Source of the DNA: Rothia gullae
Lineage (GTDB): Bacteria; Actinomycetota; Actinomycetes; Actinomycetales; Micrococcaceae
Reading direction: 5' to 3'
NCBI RefSeq assembly: GCF_024294905.1
Contig: NZ_JANCOC010000008.1
Coordinates: 51,769-108,874, forward strand
DNA: 57,106 nt
Shown piece after piece: positions 44,920-53,576 of the stretch. Below the pieces are notes generated by a model. The model saw nothing but the letters and a program-made list of their open reading frames with translations, did not search any database and was not told the origin of the DNA. Position numbers and translations under genes: made by a program. The first letter of the stretch is position 1. Each line of letters begins with the position of its first letter.

Positions 44920-45199
44920 GAGTGTCACCCCCCATGCGTGCCATACCGCGTCTCCTTCCATTCATGCGGTGTATCGTCCTCATTCTTTTATAGGTCGAAA
45001 AGAAAGGGGCACGCAAATATAAAACACCTTTTTTACAGTTAGCGAATGGAACAACCACAACTCCTCTCGCACCCCGGCACAGCACAAAACACAGCGCGAG
45101 AAACCCCGCGCATACCTCACCGAGGCGCAGGGAAAGGTGTAGGGTAAAAGAGTCATATACAACGCGGCAACCGCCGCACCACCCCTCAAGGAGAGCCCC

Positions 45200-45478
45200 A
45201 TGATTGGTGTATACGCCGGAGTATCCGTCAAGCCCGAGCACGTCGCAGAATTCCTCAAGACCATCGAACCGCTCGTGACCGCAAGCCGCCAGGACGAAGG
45301 CAACGTCAGCTACGACTTCGGTGCCGTCTCCGACACCGACTTCGCATTCATCGAGCGTTGGGAATCCCCGGAACTGCTCGAAAAGCACATGGGCACCAAA
45401 CACTTCCAGATGGCTATCGCCGCATGGGAGCCGCTGCTCTCTTCTGAGCTGGACGTTCGCATCGTCAACTTCCGCTAA
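45200..45478 (+). CDS. Antibiotic biosynthesis monooxygenase (ABM) domain protein
   Basis: 92-residue dimeric alpha+beta barrel protein of the ABM/YgiN family, whose members act on quinones or as haem-degrading IsdG-like enzymes. The fold pattern is visible: MIGVYAGVSVKPEHVAEFLKTI, TASRQDEGNVSYDFG and FAFIERWESPELLEKHMGTKHF. The latter carries the His-rich region after the central helix. The IsdG haem-ligand set (Asn, Trp, His) is not conclusively present, so I call it a general ABM protein. Start has AAGGAGAG 5-8 nt upstream. Monocistronic. Confidence 0.85.
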   Translation: MIGVYAGVSVKPEHVAEFLKTIEPLVTASRQDEGNVSYDFGAVSDTDFAFIERWESPELLEKHMGTKHFQMAIAAWEPLLSSELDVRIVNFR

Positions 45479-45491
45479 ACAACATTAAATA

Positions 45492-45537
45492 CCGAAGGTG
45501 CCCGGCCCCCTAAGTGAGGGGTGCCGGGCACCTTCGC
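45492..45537. terminator. Stem-loop between the ABM gene and the lipoprotein gene
   Basis: CGAAGGTGCCCGGC pairs with GCCGGGCACCTTCG around an inner CCCC/GGGG stem. U-tracts are poor on both sides, but it sits between convergent genes. Confidence 0.7.
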
Positions 45538-45612
45538 ATATCAGTTATGGAGGCGAGCGCGGCTACTCGCAGCGCGCCTCGCCTTCATTCTCGGTTTAGC
45601 GGCGCTCTCTGT

Positions 45613-46647
45613 TTAGCGGCGCTCTATGCCAACCTCCACCGAATCAAGAGTGAAACCATTCGTCGCGCTCACACAATGCACCTTACCGGTACTCACCGAC
45701 TTGCAGGTGTAACCGTACGCAGTCACCACCTGGCCAGTCGGCAGGGCGGTAATACCCTCGGTATTCACCGGCTCCGGGGTGGCGCTCTGACCGACCAGGC
45801 TCGCCTCGGGAGCCTGACCCTTCACCATGTGCACGCGCTGCTGCGCCTTACCGGAGGCGGCATCCCAACCCTCCAGGGTCACACCCACCAACGCCTGGCA
45901 ATCCACACCCGACGGAGTCACCGAGCACGCGACCTTAGAGTCCGGGCTGGTGAAACGCAGCGCCTCAACTGTCTTCGCCGAATCGCCCTGACCGAAAGTA
46001 CCGCCGCCGTAGACTTCAGCGAAAGTCAACGTACCCGAGAGCATGCGGGTCTGCACCGGAATCAGCGCCAAGCGCGGCTTCTCACCGCCACCGCCCTGCG
46101 TGAAGCAGGCGCCCGTAATGTAGTCGCGGCCCTGCACCTTCGTAGCGCACTGGTACCACTCAACACTCGCTGAACCGTCCTGGTTCTTGCGGCTGTTGAA
46201 CAGACGCACCGCCTCCTGAGCCTTCGCGCAATCTGAACCGTCATACACGTAAATACCAACGGAACCACCCAGCAGGCTCGTAACACCGCAGCGGGTGCCC
46301 GCATCAATAGTGTTCGCAGAGCCACTCGCCGTAGCGTAGGCCGCCTCGTACTCGGCATCCGTGCTCGGCTCATTGGTCGGGATTGCTGCAGAATCAAAAG
46401 TTGCCGGCGCGTCCAGGCCGGCAGAGATCTGCACAGTATTCGGCTTCCAGGAGCCATCCGCCGATTTAAACAGGGTCTTCACATCAATGGACGCCGAGGA
46501 AGTCGCGGCCTTCATCGGGGTGGTTTCAGACTCATCAGCCTGCGGCTGAGCGGAGCAAGAGCTCAAAGCGAGCGCACCGATGCAGGCAAGAGCCGTCAGA
46601 GCACGACGAGTAAAAGCATGCTGTGCGCGTGCGGTCAGGGTAACCAT
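45613..46647 (-). CDS. Cysteine-rich secreted lipoprotein, unknown function
   Basis: 344-residue lipoprotein: signal FTRRALTALACIGALAL with lipobox LSSC (Cys about residue 31). The mature region holds eight Cys residues, in TRCGVTS, SDCAKA, YQCATK, GACFT, VACSVT, VDCQAL, YTCKSV and HCVSAT, arranged so that four disulfides are possible. N-terminal mature region is Ser/Thr/Ala-rich (a wall-spanning linker), followed by apparently beta-rich sequence. I do not recognise a family; it may be surface-exposed and related to actinobacterial secreted proteins of unknown role. ATG 46647 has AAGGA 9 nt upstream. Monocistronic. Confidence 0.8.
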   Translation of the reverse strand: MVTLTARAQHAFTRRALTALACIGALALSSCSAQPQADESETTPMKAATSSASIDVKTLFKSADGSWKPNTVQISAGLDAPATFDSAAIPTNEPSTDAEYEAAYATASGSANTIDAGTRCGVTSLLGGSVGIYVYDGSDCAKAQEAVRLFNSRKNQDGSASVEWYQCATKVQGRDYITGACFTQGGGGEKPRLALIPVQTRMLSGTLTFAEVYGGGTFGQGDSAKTVEALRFTSPDSKVACSVTPSGVDCQALVGVTLEGWDAASGKAQQRVHMVKGQAPEASLVGQSATPEPVNTEGITALPTGQVVTAYGYTCKSVSTGKVHCVSATNGFTLDSVEVGIERR

Positions 46648-46810
46648 GAATACGTCCTTGTGAGGGTTGCGAATTGCGTTGTGGTTGAGTGGTTGTATTG
46701 AGTCGGTGAAGCAGGTACCTAAATACCTTCTTAAACCCTACTGCACAGCAACTGACAAGGCAATACGCCGCACCGGGTATCCCAACGACGGTATACAAAG
46801 ACGCGGACAA

Positions 46811-46852
46811 AGAACAGCGCCCCGCCCACAGAAAAACCGCGGAACGGGGCGC
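46811..46852 (-). terminator. Terminator of ilvD
   Basis: GCGCCCCG pairs with CGGGGCGC, with a long A/C-rich loop, followed by TGTTCTTTG on the minus strand, 50 nt after the ilvD stop. Confidence 0.65.
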
Positions 46853-46900
46853 CAGCCCATCAGGGCAAGATATTAAATTCTCACACGATACGTGAGGGGC

Positions 46901-48745
46901 TTATGCGTCCTCAGGCAGGATGCGCACGCCGCCCTTATCAGCCGAAGCAGCCAGCATGCCGTACACCTTCAGGGCGTTCGATACCTGACGCTCACGCGGC
47001 TTGGTCGGACGCCACGGTGCAGCGCCCTTCGCCTCGCGGCGAGCAGCAAGCTCCTCATCCGAAACGTTCACACGCAGGATGCGGTTGTTCACGTCAATCT
47101 CAATCTCGTCACCGGTCTGCACCAGACCAATCGCGCCGCCAGCAGCAGCCTCCGGGGAGACGTGACCGATAGAAATACCGGAAGTACCACCGGAGAAACG
47201 ACCGTCAGTAATCAGCGCACACTTCTTGCCCAGGCCCAGACCCTTCAGGTAGGAGGTCGGGTACAGCATTTCCTGCATGCCGGGGCCACCCTTCGGGCCC
47301 TCGTACTGGATGACGACAATGTCGCCTTCCTTCACGTTCTTCGACAGGATCTCGTGCACAGCCTCATCCTGCGACTCGACCACGAAGGCGCGACCCTTGA
47401 AGTGGAACAGCTCCTCATCAATACCAGCGGACTTGATAATTGCACCGTTCTGGGCGATGTTGCCGTATAGGACCGCAAGACCGCCGTCCTTGGTGTACGC
47501 GTGCTCCACGGAGCGGATGCAGCCGTTCTCGGCGTCAGTCTCGTGGGATTCGTACTTGTTCGCGGTGGAGAACGCCTGAGTAGTGCGCACGCCGCCGGGA
47601 GCCGCGAGGAACAGTTCCTTCGCCTTCTCGCTCGCCTTACCGCTGCGGATATCCCACTCGTCCAGCCACTCGTCCAGCGAGTCAGCATGAACAGAATGAA
47701 CGTTCTTATGCAGCAGGCCGGCACGGTTCAGCTCACCCAGCAGGGCAGGAATACCGCCGGCACGGTGCACGTGCTCAATGTGGTACTTAGTGGAGTTCGG
47801 GGCGACCTTCGCCAAGCAGGGAACCTGACGCGAAATACGGTCAATATCCTTCAGGGTGAAGTCAGCACCCGCCTCGTGAGCAATCGCCAGGGTGTGCAGC
47901 ACAGTGTTGGTCGAACCGCCCATCGCCACATCCAGCGCCATAGCGTTCTCGAACGCCTCCTTAGTCGCAATGGAGCGCGGCAGAATCGACTCATCATCCT
48001 GCTCGTAGTAACGCTTGGACAGCTCAACGATGCGGCGGCCAGCCTCCAGGAACAGCTCCTTACGAGCAACCTGAGTAGCCAAGGTGGTGCCGTTACCGGG
48101 CAGCGCCAGACCAATCGCCTCATTCAGGCAGTTCATGGAGTTAGCGGTGAACATACCCGCGCACGAACCGCAGGTCGGGCACGCATTCTTCTCAATCTGG
48201 GCGAGCGCAGCGTCACTGACGCTGTCATCAACAGCCATCACCATGGCGTCCACCAGGTCGAGGCGGTGCTCAACAATACCCTCAATACCCTCGCCGGACT
48301 CCATAGGGCCGCCAGAGACAAAGATGGTGGGGATGTTCAGACGCATAGCCGCCAGAAGCATGCCGGGGGTGATCTTGTCACAGTTAGAGATGCACACCAG
48401 CGCATCGGCACGGTGCGCGTTGACCATGTACTCAACCGAGTCAGCAATCAGATCGCGGGAAGGCAGCGAGTAGAGCATACCGTCGTGACCCATCGCGATA
48501 CCGTCATCAACAGCGATGGTGTTAAATTCCTTGGCGACGCCGCCAGCCTCACGAATCGCACCGGCGACCAGCTCACCCATATCCTTCAGGTGCACGTGGC
48601 CGGGCACGAACTGGGTGAAGGAGTTCGCGATAGCAATAATGGGCTTGCCGAAGTCGTCATCGCCCATACCGGTGGCACGCCACAGGGCGCGGGCACCAGC
48701 CATGTTACGGCCGTGAGTTGAAGTACGTGAACGCAGTTCTGGCAT
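46901..48745 (-). CDS. ilvD: Dihydroxy-acid dehydratase
   Basis: Dehydrates 2,3-dihydroxy-isovalerate and -methylvalerate to the keto acids for valine, leucine and isoleucine. 614 residues with IlvD/Edd signatures: CDKITPGML (Fe-S Cys), [19 protein letters not shown] (Fe-S Cys), [21 protein letters not shown] near the end, and [17 protein letters not shown] at the N-terminus. The length matches the ~615 of the [4Fe-4S] IlvD class. ATG 48745 is set by [19 protein letters not shown] and by GGAAGG 8 nt upstream; the 17 residues beyond are not family-like. Confidence 0.96.
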   Translation of the reverse strand: MPELRSRTSTHGRNMAGARALWRATGMGDDDFGKPIIAIANSFTQFVPGHVHLKDMGELVAGAIREAGGVAKEFNTIAVDDGIAMGHDGMLYSLPSRDLIADSVEYMVNAHRADALVCISNCDKITPGMLLAAMRLNIPTIFVSGGPMESGEGIEGIVEHRLDLVDAMVMAVDDSVSDAALAQIEKNACPTCGSCAGMFTANSMNCLNEAIGLALPGNGTTLATQVARKELFLEAGRRIVELSKRYYEQDDESILPRSIATKEAFENAMALDVAMGGSTNTVLHTLAIAHEAGADFTLKDIDRISRQVPCLAKVAPNSTKYHIEHVHRAGGIPALLGELNRAGLLHKNVHSVHADSLDEWLDEWDIRSGKASEKAKELFLAAPGGVRTTQAFSTANKYESHETDAENGCIRSVEHAYTKDGGLAVLYGNIAQNGAIIKSAGIDEELFHFKGRAFVVESQDEAVHEILSKNVKEGDIVVIQYEGPKGGPGMQEMLYPTSYLKGLGLGKKCALITDGRFSGGTSGISIGHVSPEAAAGGAIGLVQTGDEIEIDVNNRILRVNVSDEELAARREAKGAAPWRPTKPRERQVSNALKVYGMLAASADKGGVRILPEDA

Positions 48746-49160
48746 TGTTTTACCTTCCGTAGTGATGCAAGTACTGATTTTACGCGCGGCGTCCAACGCT
48801 CTTCAGCTCAGGGTCACTTTGGTTTCATGCATCGAAACGCGCACGAGCCTGCAACCGCCTATCGGTGGGAGGGTTGAGGCCACGGGGGTTGTGCCGGATC
48901 TGCGGCAGAATTGCCCCCTTTGGGGTAGATGGGGGACATCACCCCATTATGCCCCCTAATCTGGAATGAGCCCAGGTTGCGGGCGGCGATATTCAGTCGG
49001 CGAACGCACCAGGAGGCGGCGGGCTGCCGTGCCTGCCGCGTACGGGCCTCGCTGCCTATACGTAGCAACATCCGTAGCACCGGCGCGGTTCGTTTCCAAC
49101 GCACTGATCTATACACACTTTTATACACACTGAACCCTGTATACATTTCAGAAGGTTTCC
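48746..49160. other. Intergenic region between ilvD and treC
   Basis: 415 nt with no supported gene. It has a GC-rich part with hairpins (ATGGGG/CCCCAT at about 48929-48947, preceded by CCCC/GGGG), a TGCCCCCTAATCTGG motif also seen in a related form near 55615, and the treC operator region (49110-49147). Confidence 0.55.
49110..49147 (+). promoter_or_regulatory. treC operator candidate (TreR-like repeats)
   Basis: Two direct copies of TATACACAC at 49110-49118 and 49122-49130, then a palindromic TGTATACA at 49139-49146, 14 nt before the start codon. TreR of the GntR family recognises TGTATATACA-type sites in other bacteria. Assignment to TreR is by resemblance only; no treR is adjacent. Confidence 0.5.
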
Positions 49161-50993
49161 ATGACACAGGCACCCATCGCATCGCTCGCCCTCACCCCGG
49201 CAACCAGCCCGGCAGGCGGCAAGGATTTTGCGTCCTCCGTCATCTACCAGGTGTACCCCAAGTCCTTCTACTCCTCGGCGGGTGGCGCCTACGGCGACCT
49301 GCACGGCGTCATCGAGAAGGTGCCCTACATTGCTTCCTTGGGCGTGGACATGGTGTGGTTCAACCCGTTCTTCGCCTCCCCGCAGAACGACAATGGCTAC
49401 GACATCTCCGACTACTACGCCATCAACCCCGACCTTGGCACCATGGAGGACGTCGAAGAGATGATTGCTACCCTCGCCGAGCACGGTGTGGGCGTCATGT
49501 TCGACATGGTGCTCAACCATGTTTCGACCGACCACGAGTGGTTCCAGCGTGCGCTTGCCGGTGAGCGCGAGTACTGGGATTACTTCTACATTCGCCCCGG
49601 CAAATACGCCGAGGATGGTCAGCTGCGCGAACCGACCAACTGGGAGTCGAAGTTCGGCGGCTCCTGCTGGTCTCGCTTTGGCGAGTACACGGATGAGCAC
49701 GGTACTCCCCTGTTCTACATGCACCTGTACGACCGCACCCAGGCTGACGTGAACTGGTACAACCCGACTGTGCGCGACGAACTGTTTAAGGTCGTGAACT
49801 TCTGGTACGAGAAGGGTGTGCGCGGTTTCCGTTTTGACGTGATTAACGTCATCGGTAAGGGCGAAGAGCTACTCGACGCCCCCGAAAGCACCGTGGACAA
49901 GGCACAATACACCGACACCCCGATTGTGCACACCCGCATTCAGCAGCTGAACCGCGCCTCCTTCGGTCAGTATGATGACACCGTGACCGTAGGCGAAATG
50001 TCCTCGACCAGTATCGAAAACTGCGTGGGCTACTCCAACCCGGCACACCACGAGCTGGACATGGTGTTCAGCTTCCACCATCTGAAGGTGGACTACGAGA
50101 ACGGCGAGAAGTGGTCGAAGGTGCCGTTCCGTTTTACCGAGTTGAAGCAGATTCTGAACGATTGGGCACTGGGTATGCAGGCCGGCGGCGGCTGGAACGC
50201 TCTGTTCTGGAATAACCACGACCAGCCGCGCGCGCTGAACCGTTTTGGTGACGTTGAGCGTTACCGGGCCGAGTCGGCGACCATGCTGGCGACCGTGATT
50301 CACCTGCTGCGCGGCACCCCGTACGTGTACCAGGGCGAGGAAATCGGCATGATTGACCCGGTCTACTCCTCGATCGAGCAGTACGTGGATGTGGAGGCGC
50401 ACAACGCCTACGCGATGCTGCGTGAGCGCGGTCTGAGCGAGCAGCAGGCCCTGGAGATTGTGGCGTCGAAGGCTCGCGATAATTCGCGTGTGCCGATGCA
50501 GTGGACCGCGGATCCGGTGAGTGCCGGTTTTGGTTCCACGTCGCCGTGGTTGGCTCCCGCCCCGGTGCGTGATGCGGTGACCGGTGCCGGTATTTCGGTG
50601 GAGGATGAGGAACGCGACGGCGTGATTCTGCCCTACTACCGCAACCTGATTGCCCTGCGCAAGCAGTACCCGGTCATCTCTGTGGGTTCGTACGCGCCCT
50701 ACGCACTGGATCACGAGCGGGTGTTTGCGTACCTGCGTGAGCTGCCCACCGAGGCTAGGGCTGATAACGGTAGCCCGGCGCAGTGTCTGCTGGTGCTGAC
50801 GAACTTCTACGGCGAGCCGACCGAGGTTGAGGTTCCGACTGAGTTTGTTCGTTCCGGTCGCGTGCTGGTGTGTAATTACAAGAATTCTGCGGTCGATTCC
50901 GTTGCGGCAGATTCTGCCGTATCTGATTCGGCTGAGACGGTGACGCTGAGCCTGCGCCCCTACGAGGCTCTGGCGCTGCTGATTGAGGGCTAA
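49161..50993 (+). CDS. treC: Trehalose-6-phosphate hydrolase (GH13, alpha,alpha-phosphotrehalase)
   Basis: Splits trehalose-6-phosphate, formed during PTS uptake, into glucose and glucose-6-phosphate. 610 residues of GH13. Catalytic residues: Asp226 (GFRFDVIN, nucleophile), Glu279 (VGEMSS, acid/base) and Asp354 (NNHDQPR). It fits TreC rather than oligo-1,6-glucosidase by a run of shared blocks: YQVYPKSFY, NPFFASPQNDNGYDI, SKFGGSCW, VGEMSSTSIENC, FHHLKVDYENGEKW, ALFWNNHDQPRALNRFGD and the RDNSRVPMQW region. The C-terminus has a ~45-residue tail (residues ~570 on), Asp/Ser/Ala-rich before a final TLSLRPYEALALL. No TreB is adjacent. Confidence 0.88.
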   Translation: MTQAPIASLALTPATSPAGGKDFASSVIYQVYPKSFYSSAGGAYGDLHGVIEKVPYIASLGVDMVWFNPFFASPQNDNGYDISDYYAINPDLGTMEDVEEMIATLAEHGVGVMFDMVLNHVSTDHEWFQRALAGEREYWDYFYIRPGKYAEDGQLREPTNWESKFGGSCWSRFGEYTDEHGTPLFYMHLYDRTQADVNWYNPTVRDELFKVVNFWYEKGVRGFRFDVINVIGKGEELLDAPESTVDKAQYTDTPIVHTRIQQLNRASFGQYDDTVTVGEMSSTSIENCVGYSNPAHHELDMVFSFHHLKVDYENGEKWSKVPFRFTELKQILNDWALGMQAGGGWNALFWNNHDQPRALNRFGDVERYRAESATMLATVIHLLRGTPYVYQGEEIGMIDPVYSSIEQYVDVEAHNAYAMLRERGLSEQQALEIVASKARDNSRVPMQWTADPVSAGFGSTSPWLAPAPVRDAVTGAGISVEDEERDGVILPYYRNLIALRKQYPVISVGSYAPYALDHERVFAYLRELPTEARADNGSPAQCLLVLTNFYGEPTEVEVPTEFVRSGRVLVCNYKNSAVDSVAADSAVSDSAETVTLSLRPYEALALLIEG

Positions 50994-51038
50994 AAGCTAC
51001 TATATGCCCCTCCACTAACGTGTGGGAGATGGGTAATA

Positions 51039-51089
51039 TAAACCGACCTGGAAATATTCTATTTCTAGAATATTCCCAGGTCGGTTTTG
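51039..51089. terminator. Bidirectional stem-loop between treC and the opu operon
   Basis: AAACCGACCTGG pairs with CCAGGTCGGTTT, with an inner ATATTC/GAATAT stem, and TTGTTTATAG follows on the plus strand. Good candidate to end both treC and the convergent opuCC-like gene. Confidence 0.85.
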
Positions 51090-51138
51090 TTTATAGACAT
51101 TCCTGTAGAGGAATTAATGTGGAATATCAAGCAGACTT

Positions 51139-52113
51139 TTAGAAGCCGTGCTCGTTCAACCAGGTAGCCGCCGCCTGCGCGGGCTCCTGCTTAGAGGTAC
51201 CCGAAACACGGTCATTGAGAGTGCGCAAATCGGCAGTAGTGAGCTTCGCCGAGACGCGATTCAGAACCTCCGCCGCGGAGTCGGGAACTCGCGATGTATT
51301 GATAATGGGCAGCACCTGTTGAGCCAGAATCATATTCTTCGGATCCTCCAGCACCACCAGCTGATTCTGCTCAATTGCGGGGGTGGTCGAGTAAAGGTCA
51401 ACCACCTGCACGGTGTCATCCAGCAGGGCCTTGACGGTCAGCGCGCCGCCGCCATCCGAGAGGGGCACAAACTCAGCGGGGACGCATCCGTACTTCTCTT
51501 TCAGACCCGGGATGCCGTAGGCACGCTCGGCAAACTCCGGGGCGGCGCCGAGCTTCAGATTCGTACAGCGGGAGGCGAGGTCTTCAAGGCTTCGCAGACC
51601 GTATTTCTGGGCGGTCTGCGAGGTAACAACGAGCGAGTCCTTATCCTCTGCCTCGGAGGCGTTCAGGGCGCGGATTTCAGCCCCGGAGCCACCCGTGGTG
51701 AGGGTGCCGAGGGCGGCGGGTAGCGCCTGCAGAATCTCCTGCGCAGTGCTAGCTGTAGCCTTCGGGTCAAGGTAAAGCAGCAGGTTGCCGGAGTAGTCCG
51801 GGATAACGTCCACCGCACCGGAGGCAAGTGCCCCCAGGTACGCCTCGCGGGCACCGATGCTCAGTTGGGTGCGGGCATTGAATCCCACCCGGGCGAGGGC
51901 TCCGGCGTAGATTTCGGCGAGGATTTGGGATTCGGCGAAGGCCGCTGAGCCGACGATGATTCCTTCATGTTCGCCGCTGAAAACTTTGTCGCCGCTGAGC
52001 CCGCAGGCGCTAAGAATACCCACCATACCGAGCGCTCCGGCGGCGGTTAGAGCAGTGCGACGAGATACGGTACGGCGCGTAAAGGTTTGATGCGTCTGAT
52101 TCATCAGGTTCAT
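51139..52113 (-). CDS. Osmoprotectant (glycine betaine/choline) ABC substrate-binding lipoprotein
   Basis: OpuAC/ProX-type receptor, 324 residues. Signal: TRRTVSRRTALTAAGALG and lipobox ILSAC (Cys about residue 37), a Tat-like pattern. Body: GEHEGIIVGSAAFAESQILAEIYAGAL (GxxxFxExxI, ProX-like), VIPDYSGNLLLYL (OpuCC D-Y-S-G binding stretch), LKLGAAPEFAERAYGIPGL and VVDLYSTTPAIEQNQLVVL. Its ATG overlaps the upstream permease stop (ATGA). A second ATG 9 nt further in is also well placed relative to GAAGAAGG, so the true start may be 52104. Longer in-frame readings toward 52398 run into the permease gene and are rejected. Betaine binding is inferred. Confidence 0.86.
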   Translation of the reverse strand: MNLMNQTHQTFTRRTVSRRTALTAAGALGMVGILSACGLSGDKVFSGEHEGIIVGSAAFAESQILAEIYAGALARVGFNARTQLSIGAREAYLGALASGAVDVIPDYSGNLLLYLDPKATASTAQEILQALPAALGTLTTGGSGAEIRALNASEAEDKDSLVVTSQTAQKYGLRSLEDLASRCTNLKLGAAPEFAERAYGIPGLKEKYGCVPAEFVPLSDGGGALTVKALLDDTVQVVDLYSTTPAIEQNQLVVLEDPKNMILAQQVLPIINTSRVPDSAAEVLNRVSAKLTTADLRTLNDRVSGTSKQEPAQAAATWLNEHGF

Positions 52114-52808
52114 GCCTTCTTCCGATTGATGGTGAGCCCCGCGGGGGTGAGCACACGCTGCACGATGCTCATGAGCGCATCCACGGCGAAGGCGAGGACC
52201 GCCACGAGCAGGGTTGCGACGAGCATACGCGGGTAGTCGCGCACGGCGAGCCCGTCGAAGAGGTACCTGCCGAGGGTTCCGCCGCTCAGGTAGGCGACGA
52301 TGGTCGCGGTTGCGATGACCTGCACGAGTGCGGAGCGGAGCCCGCCGAGCATCATGTTGGCGGCGAGCGGGATTTCGAGGCGGGTCAGGATCTGCCATTC
52401 GGTGAGGCCTTGGGCGCGGGCTGCGTCCACGAGGTCTTCCGGTACGGCGGCGAGGCCTTCAAGAACTCCGGCGAGCAGAGGTGCCGCCGCAATAATAATG
52501 AGCACGATGATGGCGGGCAGGGTTGAGACGCCCAGCCAGAGCGCCAGGATGGTGAGCAGACCGAGCGCGGGTAGTGCGCGGGTGGCGGCTACGGCGCTCA
52601 TGAGTAGGTTGCTGCGGTGGCGGTTAGCGCCGTCAGAGGGTCGGTGGTGTCCAGCCCAGAGGCCCAGGGGCACGACGATGAGTGCCGCACAGGCGGTGGC
52701 GAGGGCGGTGACGCTCAGGTGTTCGAGCAGGCGCACGAGGATTCCGCCGTTTCCCTGCCAGTTGGCGCCGTCCAGGAGGTAGGCGAAGGTTCGTTCTATA
52801 ACATTCAC
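52110..52808 (-). CDS. Osmoprotectant ABC transporter permease (second)
   Basis: 232-residue OpuCB/OpuCD-type permease with about five or six transmembrane helices. The EAA-like loop reads DAARAQGLTEWQILTRLEIPLAANMMLGG and the C-terminus LVAVLAFAVDALMSIVQRV. GTG start. It lies 3 nt from the upstream permease and 4 nt into the receptor gene, within one tight operon. Confidence 0.88.
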   Translation of the reverse strand: MNVIERTFAYLLDGANWQGNGGILVRLLEHLSVTALATACAALIVVPLGLWAGHHRPSDGANRHRSNLLMSAVAATRALPALGLLTILALWLGVSTLPAIIVLIIIAAAPLLAGVLEGLAAVPEDLVDAARAQGLTEWQILTRLEIPLAANMMLGGLRSALVQVIATATIVAYLSGGTLGRYLFDGLAVRDYPRMLVATLLVAVLAFAVDALMSIVQRVLTPAGLTINRKKA

Positions 52809-52811
52809 GGG

Positions 52812-53576
52812 TTATGCCTTCCTTTCGGAGCGGCTACGGTTCGTAACCGTAGCCGCCTGCCAGGGCGTAAGTACCCTCGTCAGAAGGATAAGGAGCAGGT
52901 CGAGGGCCAGTGCCAGCAGCAGGCTAAGGATTACGCCAGCCAGGATTTCCGAAGGGATATTGCGCGCGAGTCCGTCGGTAAAGAGCGTGCCGAGCGAGGG
53001 TACACCAATGAGGGCGCCCACGGACACCATCGCAATATTTGCCACGGTTGCCACACGGATTCCCGCCATAATGACGGGCATAGCGAGGGGCAGGTAGAGC
53101 TCCATCAGCGCCTGTCGGGGCGTGTATCCGAGGGCGCGTGCAGATTCGTGTACGCTATCGGGCACGGAGTCGAAGGCATCCACACCGGAGCGCACCATGA
53201 GCGAGAAGGAGTAGATGCTCAGGGCGACGAGTACGTTCAGCGGGGAAATAATGGAGGTTCCCAGAATAAGCGGCATCAGCACGAACAGTGCGATTGAGGG
53301 GATGGTGTACAGCAGTGAGGAGAGGTGCATGAGGGTTCGCGCACCAATTGAGCGTTCGGAACGGCGGTCACGGCGACGGCTCGCGTAGTAGGCGACCGGC
53401 AACGCGACGAGAGCTCCAATCGCGACGGGCACGACGCCTTGGTAGAGGTGGCTGAGGGTCAGCTCGAGGATGCGCTGGCTGTTGGTGGCGACCCATTCCC
53501 AATGCATATTGCTTGCGGCAAGGGGATGCGCGGCGAGGGGTGGTGCCGCGAGCACAAAATTTTCTAGAAGACTCAT
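52812..53576 (-). CDS. Osmoprotectant ABC transporter permease (first)
   Basis: 254-residue integral membrane permease of the OpuC family with six hydrophobic segments. EAA-like loop: ARALGYTPRQALMELYLPLAMPVIMAGIRV, and a TVANIAMVSVGALIGVPSLGTLF motif after it. It precedes the second permease and follows the ATPase with a 4-bp ATGA overlap. An extra ~35-residue N-terminal region before helix 1 contains no recognised motif. Confidence 0.88.
   Translation of the reverse strand: MSLLENFVLAAPPLAAHPLAASNMHWEWVATNSQRILELTLSHLYQGVVPVAIGALVALPVAYYASRRRDRRSERSIGARTLMHLSSLLYTIPSIALFVLMPLILGTSIISPLNVLVALSIYSFSLMVRSGVDAFDSVPDSVHESARALGYTPRQALMELYLPLAMPVIMAGIRVATVANIAMVSVGALIGVPSLGTLFTDGLARNIPSEILAGVILSLLLALALDLLLILLTRVLTPWQAATVTNRSRSERKA

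Noticed and set aside
48746..49160. T-box or amino-acid leader for ilvD
   Set aside because: No T-box sequence (AGGGTGGNACCGCG) and no His/Leu-rich leader peptide found upstream of ilvD.
51139..52398. Longer start for the osmoprotectant receptor
   Set aside because: The added residues (Arg/Pro/His-rich) overlap the permease gene in another frame; the lipoprotein signal begins at 52113.
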